64,000 nt of DNA from Dirofilaria immitis (taxonomy: Eukaryota > Nematoda > Chromadorea > Rhabditida > Onchocercidae). Below the pieces are notes generated by a model. It saw nothing but the letters and a program-made list of their open reading frames with translations. It did no database searches and had not been told where the DNA came from. The stretch covers positions 620,001-684,000 of the forward strand of contig JAKNDB010000088.1 of the NCBI GenBank assembly GCA_024305405.1, given 5' to 3'. Below are positions 1 to 13,500 of the stretch, piece after piece; the stretch's first letter is position 1, and each line of letters starts with the position of its first letter. The translations under genes and the position numbers were made by a program.

Positions 1-289
1 TTACGCTTATTAATCATTTATTCTAAATTAACTAACATTATTTAATTTAATTTTTTTGCAAAAAAAAGAGAAAAACTTTAAAATTTCCAGCAATTATTAA
101 TAATTATTTGACAATTGATGAAAAGAAAAAAAAAACAAACGAAAAATATTTGATGTATTCATTTTTATTTGCGCTGTTTAATTAATTAAACTAATGATTG
201 AGTAATTAGTTATTTCAAAAAAATATTACAGTAATAGTTTATGCTTTTTTTTTTTGCTATAAAAATTTAAACATATTATATAGTTTCAG

Positions 290-1631
290 ATTGCTCGAGG
301 AGAAGAAATTAGGAGACGAATGCAACTTTGGGCATCACAATTACGAGCAAGATATCGATTTGTAAGTATTCGAAATAGCAATAATAATAATAATAATAAT
401 AATAATATTGATAATAATATTTCGTTAATAATAATAAATTGAAAAAGAAAATCTAATATATATATAAATCTCTCTGTCTCTCTCTCTCTCTCTCATCTAT
501 CTATATATATATATGATATAAGGTTTTCTTTTTCAATTTATCCAGTATAAATATATAAGAACCCTATATATAGAGAGAGGAGAGAGAGAAAGAGAGAGAA
601 AGATATAAGGTTTCCTTTTTTTTCAATTTATTCAGTATAAATATATAGCATGATAAAATGAATTATTAAAATTTATTAATTGTATAAAAATAAAAATGAA
701 GCGAAATGTTTAATATTTGATTGAAAAAGTTTTATTAGCAATTTTGCAACCTTTTATGGATAATGCAAATTATTAATATTTATTTTACATCGATGAAGTA
801 ATTTCATACTAATTTATGAAAATGATAAAATTAAATTTTTTTTTTTTCAAACATAATTTTATCAAAAATTACTTATATTAATTTTGTCAGAGAGAAAATA
901 AATTTGTGTAAAATTATTCGCATAGATATAAAAAGAAAAATATTCAAAAGAAAAAGAAAGAAGAAAAACGTAATTGTTAATCAAAGTTTTTAGGAATAAA
1001 ATTAACTTATGAAATAAGGTAAATGTTTTTCTTTCTTTTCCATTGATTAAATTTCGAATAAATTCATTTATTCAAGTTGGAAGCAAAAAAATGATTTAAT
1101 TAAAATGAAAACATTCGAAAATATCTCTTTGCCTTTTTTAACATACAATTTAGAGTAAAATTTAATTTTTAGTTCATAATTAAGCTGGAAAAAAACGAAA
1201 AATTATTTCAATAACTTCCCCACGAGAAAACAATAAAAATCTTAAGAAAAAAATTTTTTAAATCAAAGCAAGAAAATTTTCAACTTTAATTCAATCATAG
1301 CTTTAAAATAACTTTCAAAGCTCTGAAACGTACAGCATATATAAACTTCCTTCATAAATTATAAAAAAAGTTACTAAATATACCTATTAGTAAAATAGGC
1401 AAAATGTATATCCTTGCAATAAGTAACTTCATTTCTTAATTAAATTAATTATTATAATGAAATAATTACAAAGTTTAAATTATAAAATTTAAGAAATTCA
1501 TACTAAAAAAATTATTATCATTGAATAACTTCTATGAGACTTCGTTTCTGTACGATTAATTGTATTTAAGGAAATGATTTAATTACTTTTTTCAGATCTA
1601 TTCAATGTATCCATTTTATTTCTATGGATAA
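290..1631 (+). CDS. 3' end of an unidentified gene (partial)
   Basis: A 72-nt block at 290-361 is flanked by a good acceptor (TTTCAG) and a consensus donor (GTAAGT). It reads without stop as a basic, Arg-rich helix-like segment (IARGEEIRRRMQLW, then ASQLRARYRF). A second acceptor at 1594-1595 (TTTTTTCAG) opens a 36-nt exon, 1596-1631, that continues in phase and ends in TAA (IYSMYPFYFYG). I infer these are the last two coding exons of a gene that starts left of the window. The join of the two exons is inference from phase only. The family is not recognised. The intron holds AAT, TC and GA simple repeats (about 380-600). Confidence 0.4.
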
Positions 1632-2928
1632 AAACAAGAATTTCCACTTATCCATTTCATCCAAAAAAAAAAAAGAAAGCAATATCTTTTATCGTTTCAT
1701 CTATCCGATTTGCATTTTTTTTTGTAATTATAATAGCGAAATTTTAGTCTTAATTTTTGTATTACGGGAATTATAAAGTTGAATTATTCTCATCGCGAAC
1801 TTATCCTGTACAATTTCGTAAAAATAGAAGTATTTTTCAATTTTTGTTTCAAATTAATTACGAAATTACATTTCAATAAAATTCGAATAAATTTATAATT
1901 TTCCATCTTTATTTCCAATATATTTGGAAATTAACTGCTTTAGCATATTTTACCTACATTCTACTATTTCGGATTGTTTATTTCTTCTCCATAATTATTA
2001 TATAATTATTGAAACAATTCATACTGCTATTATATCAAATTTGAAAGTCAAAATCGAATCAAAAGCCAAATCTGAAAAATAAACTCAAGCAATCCCTCAG
2101 TTTTTAACATTTCTAAAATTAAATTCTTCGATTATTAATTCACTTTTTCTTACCTGCTATTTAAATGATAAAAATTGCTAAAATAGACTTTAATAATAAG
2201 CGAAATGAAAATATTGATGAGATTACAAAGTTATCTGATATCTTATAGAACAGCTAATTAAATTGATAACCTAATTTATTAAATTGACATTAAACGAAGA
2301 AATTAGTAAATCGCTTTTCTTTTTAGCTAATAGCAACTATCGATTATATTTCCTCTTGCTTTATACAGAAATGTTTTTCATTTCTTTCTTTTGCTTCAGT
2401 TGATAAATTGTGTTTTATCAGGATAAAATGATTTAATCACAATTTATTTATGATTACGATATATTTAATATTAGTTAATTACAGGATTTCTGAAATTTAG
2501 TTTTATTTGTCTGTAGAATCTATCATTCAAATATGTTTGTATCATTGTTAAAACACTGCATTATTGACTTGAATATAGCAAGACAAATAAAAAATTTTCC
2601 CAGAAATTTTTCTTTTGAGTAAATTAAAGCATAATTGAAATGAGTAAACATTAGCAAAACGAAATAGGAATGTAATAAAATTCCAATTATGATTCATTTT
2701 TCAATTCTATTGTCATTTTTTAGAGAAAATTCATATTTAAAAGCGACTATTAAGACCGTGATTACTAACTGATTTTGTAAGTTTTAGCAAATCGCTGTCT
2801 CTTACACAAATCAAACTACATTAATTTTTTCATTCAAAAAAGAGAAAAATTTGTGTCGCTCAAGAAAAGAGAGAGATGAAATGAGTCGATGAAAATGGAA
2901 AATTTATAAAAACTCTCAGAAAATAAAT
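1632..2928. other. Intergenic, AT-rich
   Basis: No conserved reading frame is visible on either strand. It probably holds the 3' UTRs of the plus-strand gene ending at 1631 and the minus-strand gene ending at 2929. No RNA gene recognised. Confidence 0.4.
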
Positions 2929-5900
2929 TCAAGCATAAAATGCAATAATTGGTATCTGACCACCTTGAACACCCGTACCATTTTTACTATCAGCTGATGG
3001 AGCGAAATAAAAATTCACAGTATTATTTTCTTCATCATCATTCGTCTCTTCTTTCTCAATAGCAACCGCAACTTCTGCCATACCCTAAAATTTAAAATTT
3101 AAAAATTTTCGTCATGATACATATCGAAAATATACAGCAACCTAGAAATTTGGTAATTTCAGTTAATGAGAAGAGCATTACGGTTCCAAAATCTTCTTGG
3201 AAATTATTTGACCACAGAAAATTATTAAAATATAATTTGATTTTTCTTTATAGCATCATTGATTTAATTTCCCAACATATTTACAATAGGAATCTATAAA
3301 CATACAGCCGAAAAGCTAAATTTACTCAGTGAACACTTACTTCTTGACCGAAAAAGCTCAAATCTTTTCCTTCCATGATAATCGATGCTGTATGCTTGAC
3401 TTCTGGTTCAATCTATAAAAGAATTACAAGACAAAAAGTAGAAAATTCGATCTAATGCTTGTTCAACTAAAACAATAAAACATAAAATTACCTGGACAGG
3501 ATGATCAAAATATACCAAAATTGGCTCTGAAGATCCTGTTGAGGAAAAAACTACCTCCCAATTTCCAGCACTTCATCGCTTCTCTTTAATTCCATCTTAA
3601 CCTAAAACTTCAATACAAATGGATTTTTCTAATAAAATAATTCTTTCTGATATTATCTAGAAGACCCGAAAATTCATGTTAATTATCAGAGTTCTCAAAA
3701 CTCTAATAATTAACAAATTTTGAAAGAATACTAAAAAAATAATAAATGAGAAGAAAAAATATATTTAAAAAAATACGTTATATTGTGAATTTTTTCATTG
3801 CTACCATACAAACCATAACCAGCAACATATATGCGACGATCAACTAGAAACTGAATACTATCACATCGTCCACGATAACGCCATTGATTTGTCCTACAAA
3901 CATATTCTTTTTAATAGAGATTTTTCAGCATTGATCATCTCTTATTTCGAAAAAAAAAAGAAATTCAAATGAACAAAAACCTCATATTTTAATTTTATTT
4001 AACTTTAAAGTTTGAATAACTAAAATTTTTACAATATATAAAAATTATTTACAAAAAGACAAACCCCTCTAAAGCTGTTTGAAATCGAAGACATGGAATT
4101 ATGCGTAGGCCACTGCGTTTGTTTATTAGGAATGGTAATTGAGGTTTTTCCTCTGCAGCAAAATGTAAAAATATGTCATTGATTTCCTGAATTGAAGATA
4201 ATTTTCTCGATTCTCGGTACTACACATGCAATTTGAATGAACTTTTTTTCCAAAAGAAAATCAAAATAATATACTTGACAAGTAAGCATGTCTGTCTTTG
4301 CGGGACCATTAGCAAATTCGTAGATCGTCATTACAGGAAAACGAATATGATACAAAGCGCTGCTTAGCACATTCCGCATATTCATTTGTGAAACAGGTAA
4401 ATTCTGTCTGCAAAAAGAAATTTACCTGGAACTCATAACAATCTCAAAAAGAAACTGAGATCGCGAAAAAACATAAATGAGCATTTTACTATATCGGAAT
4501 TGAAAATGATGATGGATATTGTTAAAATATGTAATTTTGAAATAGTATGGCCCAAAAAATTGGAAACTATTTAAGGTTGGAAATTTACTTAATTAAGTAA
4601 TTCACCTGCCACACTCAGCTTTTGCCCATTTCAAAGCCGCTTCATAGACCACTTTTCACGAGTGAGAAGAGTATCACGCGATAAAATCTCGTCAAACAAT
4701 ACAAAATTGATATTGCAGAAAGCATCTGATAATAGAACCCTTTCGGCATCCACTTCCACTAATTTCCAGCACCTTAAACATTTCGATGACTAAGCTATAT
4801 CTAGGCATCCGAAATGACTATCTAATCAGTACTATTAGAATTTAAAAAATATTCATGAAAAAACGAACATATTTGCGATTTTTTAAATATATTGGTTAGA
4901 ATGATATGCTTCAAGTCTTTTAATCAAATTATTCCTATAAATACCTACCTATCTATTAGCTCTTGTTCTTCTTCGAAAAGCTGGCTTTGAGAGAGTAATA
5001 AACAAACATTTTCCGCTTTCAAATTAGAATTAAGAAAATCGATTGTTGCTCGTGCCAAATGAGTTATCATATATTTCTTTGCTGCATAGAGTGTAGAAAG
5101 AGCATTCGACGAATCCAATTCAATGTTATCATAATATAGATATCTGCAAAACTACGAGTAATAAAAAAGTAATGGTTCAAGATGTTTAATTAAATTGCGA
5201 ATTTTAAAAGCTTAGATGAAATGTGATAAATACTGAGAAAATATTCAATGCTAACAACCAACTTCAGTAAAATTTTAAAAGCGACTGGTTCTATATCTGG
5301 TAGCTCAATTTCGTCATTCTTTTCGAATCCACCATTGAACATAGCGTTAAACGGAGCTGATGCTATTGCCAGAACATAAGAATGAGCCGGAATTCGTTCA
5401 CTATTCTGAAAGTTTTCATAGAATTCCTAAATTAAAAAAATAAATTTAAATTATAAAAGAAATATGGAATGAAAAGAAAAACAGTCCATTCACTCTTATT
5501 TAGATCATAATCATACTAACTTCACCAATGCCAACAATAAAATGAACATCAGCAAGCCATTCATTAAGACACATTGAAGCGTTTCGTTCTCTTATTGTTG
5601 ATTTGAATCCATCTCCGTTAGATTCCGATTTCGCTGAAATTAAACTTCAATTAGTCTATAAAATTTTTCCTTCCAAACTACAATGGTTAAATTTAATAAT
5701 TCCTATAATTTAAAGAAAATAATGAAATTAAGCAAAAAAAATCATTATCAATTCATCTTATTTAGAAATTTCAAATAGAACCAACCAATTTTGTTTCGTG
5801 GTGCACGTGATAATGTACCACCAACTGGAATAGTAATACTTACACCATCATATCGTTCTGTAACTCGTGGAATGCACTGTGGTAGCTGACATTGCGAAAC

Positions 5901-6380
5901 TTCCGAATTTTCCGCAAAAACCTTTATATTCCTTATTTAAAGTCTATTAGAAATGAGATGAATTAAATAAACCTTTGTGATTAGAAAATAAATAAAGATA
6001 AAAAGAAAAAAATTGACCTGCTGGTTGTAACATTCACCATTGCGAACTGTTACACAATTGATAGATGTTAATGATTGCTGATTACTACCACTATTAGCGA
6101 TAACTTCAAAATCTAAGCATTGAATATTTGAAATATTCTCGACAGGTGACATATCTTGCGCTTCATCTCTTTGCTGGGTACCTAAAATGATGAAAATAAA
6201 TTCGGATATTATTTGGCTACTTTATGTTATTCATATATTCATATACGCAAAAAGGAATTATTACTTTAATCACAACAGATGAATGCAGTGTTGAACCATT
6301 TCTTAATTTCTAATGTATTTTAGAAAAATGAAACCAAAAAGAAAATATCTACCTGATCCATTTTTCATCGAATCCGACAT
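2929..6380 (-). CDS. hpo-9: BTB-BACK-PHR domain protein, BTBD1/2/3/6 family
   Basis: Probable substrate adaptor for Cullin-3 ubiquitin ligases, based on what is known of human BTBD1/2/3/6; hpo-9 is, as I recall, the single C. elegans member. Exons (minus): 6380-6353, 6181-6018, 5921-5786, 5633-5521, 5405-5263, 5143-4949, 4772-4606, 4407-4275, 4186-4065, 3893-about 3797, 3601-3492, 3412-3341, 3084-2929. The BTB core reads CLNEWLADVHFIVG then HSYVLAIASAPFNAMFNGGF. The BACK region has LSTLYAAKKY and IRFPVMTIYEFANGPA. The C-terminal PHR domain has WRYRGRCDSIQF, VAGYGLYGS and ends GGQIPIIAFYA. Length (about 500 aa) and domain order fit the family. The frame breaks by one missing base at 4653-4656 (TTTT on the plus strand), at about 3572, and probably at the donor near 3797. 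All splice sites are intact, so I read these as assembly errors, not gene decay. The start ATG lies about 20 nt after a CAACAG acceptor. Confidence 0.92.
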
Positions 6381-7588
6381 CAACGCTTGCTAGTTTATCC
6401 TGTTGGATTCGATTATTAATTACATAGTTCCTGAAATAAATATAAATCAATAGAAATAAGTAAAATATCTCAGATTTTTAAAACAAGTATTCTAATATTG
6501 CTTCTTGTTACTCATTCTATAAAACAATCCGATAAAAACCAAGTTTCAAATTTATATTTCGCTATAATTTGATAAGTTTCTAATCTGAAAGATTTTTAGA
6601 AAATTATAAAACCACATGACTGAACATCAATGACTTTCTGTTATGATAAATTTCAATGTGATTTATAACGATTTACTATTAAAGTAATTAAAATTGCATA
6701 TAATCATGCTAAACTATTAAAATTAAAAATTTCTGATATATAATACAAAGTATACAATCTAAATTAAAATTTAAGTCATCATAGATAATTTAAGTTTTTA
6801 TATTATAATCGTTTATTTCAAACAATAACGTTAAAATAAAAATCACAACCAATGCAATAATCCCAGAATATAATAAAGGTAAACACACGTATAGAATAAA
6901 ATGTATGAATAGGAAAATATCATAAAATATTAGCAAAATGAAAATGAAGAAATTTTTCGATATTTTCTTATTGATCAATGAAAAAAAGACACTTACTTAA
7001 AATGATCACCGGCTATAATTAATCATATGAAATATTTAATTTGCAAAATGCAATAAATAATTATGAGGCATAAGAAATACGAATGTAATCGGCGCTCTTA
7101 TCAATTAGCGATGGGATTAAATAGATAATTTAATATAAAAAAGAGCAGAAGAAAAGCTAAAAAAATATTAATTAGAAAATAATTAGCTTACTCGTAGATT
7201 ATTAATTCTAAATGAGATATGTTGCATGATATTAAAGTGATAATCCAATTTGCATAATAGAACTGTTGTTATTTCATCAACATTGTCACGTAAAACACTA
7301 TATATATATATATATATACATACCATATTTTACATAAAAGAAATCAACATAGTCAAAATGTGTAGAAGTTTTCCTTGTCCCACATTCTAATTATGTGAGA
7401 TTGATTCATAAAGAAATAGAAGACATGTTTAAAATTAATGAAAAAAATCGAAGAGAAATTTAAAATTGACGAAAAGAATAAAAGACTCGAAGACCGATTA
7501 AATTAAAATATAATGTTAGATGAAAGACTTATTAGTAACAGATGAGAAAGATAGATTGCTACAAAATAAATAGTAATTTAGAAAACTT
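6381..7588. other. Intergenic between BTB gene and TTC17
   Basis: AT-rich with no conserved reading frame. It contains a short TA repeat (7301-7318). It should hold the hpo-9 promoter and the TTC17 3' UTR. Both genes lie on the minus strand, about 1.2 kb apart, too far for a typical nematode operon. Confidence 0.4.
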
Positions 7589-10500
7589 TCAATAGTTTCG
7601 TAATTGCGATTGCACAATCGGATTTTCACCAAAACAGTAAATTGTACGAATTCGTTCTTTTGCTGGTTCAAAATTCGATTGCATCGATAAGGTTGAATAA
7701 TAGAACATTAATGCATGTTGATACTTTCCCTACAATATTTGAAGTAATTTGAAACTCGATCATTGCATTTTCATTTTCATATATCTCTCGATTATTGCAT
7801 TTTCATTTTGATATAATTTTTGTTCCCATTTAATAGTAATAATTTTTTTAAATCTAATTTCGGAATCCTTCAAAATTAAAAATAAAAATTAATACGAAAG
7901 GAAGAAAGTGAGAATGCTTCGCCTACCATAAGAATTATTATAAACAGCAAATGCAATTCAAATACGAATAATATCTTTAAAAGAATAAAATTGACAGTAA
8001 TTGAGAGATAGAAAAATTCAGCAGCATTCCAGATAATATTTTAAAATTCGTAGCCAAAGTAATATAAAATGAAATTTAATGACTTACCAGCGAAGCATAA
8101 ATATTAGCAAGAGTAAAATGTATAGCGACAAGTTTAGGTGAAATCTTTAATGCAAAACCACCAGCAATTAGAGCACTATGCAAAAGTCCCGCTTGTTGGT
8201 ATATATTAGCCATACTAACTAGAGCTATATCCTAAAAAACAAAATTTATTCAAATTTATTAAACAAAAAAATAAAACAATCTACATGCTTTTAATCTTTG
8301 AGTTATAAATACTAAGTTCTAAAAGATAATTTCCGAATAATTTTGATGCCTTATTTATTTTACATTTGCGAAATAACTTCTTTTAATGCTAATTTCCATT
8401 CCATCTCAAACCAAAAAGCCAATAAAGTCTAAATTTATAGGTGAATAAAAAAGGATAAGGATGAAATCCTTTTAGGACGAATATAATTTTTTAAATTTTA
8501 ATTTTCCAAATATTTAGAATTTAAAATATTGAAATCAAACGAAATTTCATAATTTTTGCAATTCAATGCAAATCCAATATTCAAATGCCTAAATTATTAA
8601 AACGAGAAAAAATTCGTCAAAATTTTTTTCTTTTTGCGTATGATAGAAAAAATTACTCTCATGTCAGACGGAGCTGAATTTAGCGATTGTCTAAGACATT
8701 TCAATGCATTCACAGCATCACCTTTTACACGCCAATACAAAGCTGAAGCAGTTGATAATGACCAATGTATGTCATCTTTATCTAGAAATAAAAATATTTT
8801 AATATTTAACTTGTCATAATTTTCACAATCATCAAAAAAACTATTATAACAAAATTAGTTTAAAAATGCCTTTAAAAGAAAAAGAAAAAACATGCTTTGT
8901 GCAAGTGACAATGCCATTGCATCTTTCAGTCTTTTCGCAACTATCTCAACTCGTTCTTTTTCTTTTCCCAATTTCAAAAATGCCTTAAAATTATGAAATC
9001 ATAACAAATATTATTTAGTAAGCAAATGGTACTACAATATGAATGATTTTTAACAAAGAAAAAAGTAATAGGCACAAGTTCGATATGTCATTTCTAAAGA
9101 TCAATTTATAAAATATGTGTAATTAGTTAATAAATCATTAACAATATTTTCCTGTAATTCATTTTCTAATAGAAATGAAAATTTTAAACATACATCTGTT
9201 AATCCTTTCTCGGGTTTGTAATGGATGAACTGATAACGAAGATGATAAGCTGGTAGATGGTCAAGAGTGAGAAGCGGCGAAGGTGATGGCAATTCTGGAC
9301 AAATTGGTTCAAAATCTTCGCTTAAATCAACCGGTGCTTGGAAATCAATGAATTCTCCCAAATCTATTCCTTTAGCCGTTACAGATAGCCAAGTTGATGT
9401 GCTCTGTTCCCGAAGAATAGCTAAGCTCTGAAAATTACTAATTTTTATCTCATTTGAAAAAAAATTTGAATTTTAAACTCTTAAATAAATAACGAAATGT
9501 AGAATTCAATAAGCTACAAAACTTGTTGAACTCAATTTTTTAAAAATTATTATTAGAAATCTATGTTTTCTTCAAAATAACTTAAGAAACAATAACGGCC
9601 ACTTATGATAAAATTTTAAACTTCTTTTTCAAAGATTGGCTAAAATTTCTGTTGAAACTGTGAATATAATAATCGCTAGCATATATCTACACGCAGTTGC
9701 TAATTGCTAACTTCTACTTCAAATCTACTTATCCTAATTTGGCAATCTGCAGTCTACTTATTTATCGTTGTTCTCATAAAATAATGCAGAACAATATATG
9801 ACATTTCATATGGTATTAGCAATATCTTATAGAATCGTTAAATACTTTTCATATCATTTAAATTACTAACCATCTTAATGTTTGCACAGAAATTATTATT
9901 TGGCGAATTCTGCGTTGGTAATGATACATGGGGAAAGCCATTCTTAATTTGATTTGGAAACGGCAATGGTAATTTCTGTAATAATATGTAGAAAGGAAAA
10001 GTTCATCTTGAATAGATTTTAATTAGCTTTATTTTCTCGAGATTTCAGATGATTTCAAATAACCTTAAAAACGTTAAATTAATCACAAAAAGTAAGTCAG
10101 ATTAATCAGGGTTAATAAAAGTTTAAAAAAATAAATTGAAAATCTTGGAAAATAATGAAAAACAAATTCTCATACTGGAGGAAGTGGAATGTCGAAAGCA
10201 ATCATTTTTCTTCGTTCCGGAACATGCGACAAAGTTAATCGTCCCTTAAACAAACTTTAAATTATAGAAACAAAACAAGCAAAAACATTGAAAATAAAAA
10301 GTAATGAAGAGATAACAATTAAAGTTTACAACTAAAAGAAATAGAATTTAAAAAATTATTAAATTTGAAATAGATATCAAGCAGCAAAATACTTAAAAAT
10401 ACTTTGATGGCAGAAAATAAGTAAAAAATTGGAAGAATAGAACAAAAATAAAAATGTTTATGCTTACTTCCGGTATAATTATTTTATCAACAGGTACATC

Positions 10501-13500
10501 TATCTCCCAAGAATCAATTATTCCTGCTTCCTCTAGATCACCGCCTTTCGTAAACAAGATCTAAATTATGCAGTTATATGTAAAGCACTGTCTTCATCTT
10601 AAACTCTTTTTTTTCTTTTCATTTGAGAATCTGAACATTTAAAGAATATCACAGTTTAATCAAAAAAAAAAATCGACACAGCCTAATACTACGCCAAAAT
10701 ACAATAAATGGTCGCTTTAATAAATAAAGATTTGCACAACCTCGCTTTGGAAGAAATTTGCTGTTGAAGGAGGAACCATTTTCTGGATTTTCCGCAAACT
10801 TTCTTCAGCTCCATAATCCAACGGAATCTGAAATATCCTTACTCAACAATATAGTTCCATTCTTGAGTAAAATGACAAAAAGCGTTAATAAAATTATCAT
10901 CAGGACTAGCAACGATAAATTCTATAATAAGTACAATCTATCAAATGATGGAAAAATCAACACAAAAGAAATGGACCATGCATAAACTTCGATAGAAAAA
11001 ATGTAAGTAAATGAACTACGCGTATTAATAAAAATGAACACATATTTCACTAGAATGAAAAAGAAAAAAAGCTAAGAAAGAAAATACCTCATCAGAAATA
11101 TCGAAATCTGGCTTCCGTTGAGCAGTCTTTGCATGTTTCACTAACTGATTTTGTACTTTTTTTCAGAATCTGAAAGAAATTAAAATTGTAAGAAATTTGG
11201 AAATAATTCTATAATTTTTGCAGGCGTTATTGCTTTGGTTTAGATGTTCAAACAACAATGAAAGTAATATTTCTAAAATTTCTTAATCACTTCATTTTAA
11301 CGCCTTTTTTCAATATTTGCTGATCTGCTAATTTTGCAAACTTTGGGGAAATTAAAAATCTCATCATAAATTTAAATTCCGAATGTGCTTGAATCATAAT
11401 ATCACTTTTAAATATACTCCTACTTTAAATATATGCCAATATACATCAATCTAGCCAAAAATCTTTGAAATTTATCAATTCAGTGGGTTGAATTTTAAGA
11501 AATAGCACTGCCCAGCAATCAAAATAGTTCAGACCTTTGATGATGCTTGGGTTTATTGATAAAGTAAAGGGCGCAAACGAAAAGCACGCTTGCAAGATTC
11601 CTGAAACAATTTTTGACACGTACCATTAATTCAACAAATCTAAACCAACCATTGCATAGCAAAGCATAATCTATAAAATGATCGAAATATTTCCTTTAAT
11701 CAATCATAATATCAATCCCAAATATCACTTCAAATATGGCTTAGTCTTTTAACTGCTGACATAAGTAAGCAAATTTTTTTGAATATAAGCTACATAATAC
11801 TTAGTTTTAATTAATTAGAAGTTACAATAATACATAAAATTTTATTATTACCAAATATTATTTAAAAACAAAAAAAAGCGCATCGAAAAAAGGTTAGAAG
11901 ATTAAGACAAAAACAACAACAACTAACCTCCATTTTCTCTCTCGAATCTACGACGCAAGTTGTTCCTATAAATTCATCTTTCTTGGATATCTTAAAACAT
12001 CGATCACTACGAATACCGAGACAATAAACATTTGGTTCAGCTTGAGAACAACAACGTAAATGCAAGCGTTCGCCAAATAATTTCTGTTTATTCTAAAAAA
12101 AAATAATATATTCTTTCCGTTTTTATTCCACTTTTTTAACGCTTTTAATTCAGAATTTTACCGCAGAAAACAGTATGAAATCAATAAATCACTTTCATCA
12201 AAACAAAAAGGAAGAATTACTAAAACATTTTCGAAAGTATGAAGGAAATATCGAAGAAAAATAAAATAAAAACGTGATGAAATAAAATGGTAATAAAAAA
12301 GCAATCTAGTAAAAAATTAATAAAGTCTTTACTTTACTCAAACATTTTAATGTACGAAGTGTGACAATAGCTTGTTGAAATAATGGCTCCAAAATAACTG
12401 CAGTACGAACATGTGCCAATGCTCTGACATATTTCTTTTGCAAAATTCTTACAATTCCCATCAGAAAATGTGTTATAGGCTGAAATTTCTTCACAATCAC
12501 ATTAAAAAAATTCAATTCTAACGGAATCTTATCTCAAGAATATTAAATTATAAATATTATAAAATATGTTAATTTCTTGCGACCTATATTCATTCCTAAA
12601 ATAATATAATATAAATAAACCATGTATTAAAGATAGTAAGAATTGAAAGGAGTTGCAAAACTCAATATCTAATAAATAAATATTTAAATCATATACTGCA
12701 TATAAGTTTATTACTTAAAATCAAAAATCGTTTAATACCCCTAAGAAGCTCAGACACTTCCTCAGAGACTTTTCCACAAAGTACGATATAAAATGAGATC
12801 TAGCCAACATAAGATTTTTATCATTATTTTTATGGTGAATAGTACTGCCAATTTTGATTTCTCTGGTAATTTCAATTTAGAAAAGATCAATCACTGAATT
12901 TCCTCATAGCTATTCAAAATCATAAGACTGTTCCTTATTATTATAAACAAAGAAAATTTAAATCACAGAATTTTAATTTAAAAATTGCAAAAGAAGGAGA
13001 ACAAGCCTCATTTGGATCAATATGTATGGCATTGTTCAACAAAATAACAGCATCATTTAGATAATCGCTACAATTGCTACCGGAACGGATAATAATCTGC
13101 GCTAGTTGCACTAACGCAATATCAGCGTATCGTTCAGGCTGAAAATAATAAACGGTAATGAAAAAACGTGAAGAAAACTTGTTTTCATATTTGTCAATTT
13201 AATGTACAAGCCTAATATCTACAACAAATTTGAACTTGAGTAAACAAAAAATAAAACGAGAATAAATATAAACAATATAATTGTCAAACATGTCATAAAG
13301 GTGAAGTAAATAATAAGTATGTATCAGAAATAATATAAGGAAATGAAAGGAAAAATGATAGATATAATTTGCAAAATGAAAATCCTAAATGTTACTCAAA
13401 TAATTCGTATGCAATTAATTTTTTTCAAGTAAACATTAATAATTAAGATTATAGAAGCAATAAAACAGAAATGAAAAGAAATGAAATAGTCTGTCAAACA

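Noticed and set aside
10758..10985. 75-codon plus-strand frame inside a TTC17 intron as a nested gene
   Set aside because: No homology, no splice or start context, and it lies in an intron of a well supported minus-strand gene. An extra TTC17 exon on the minus strand was also tried but could not be kept in phase.
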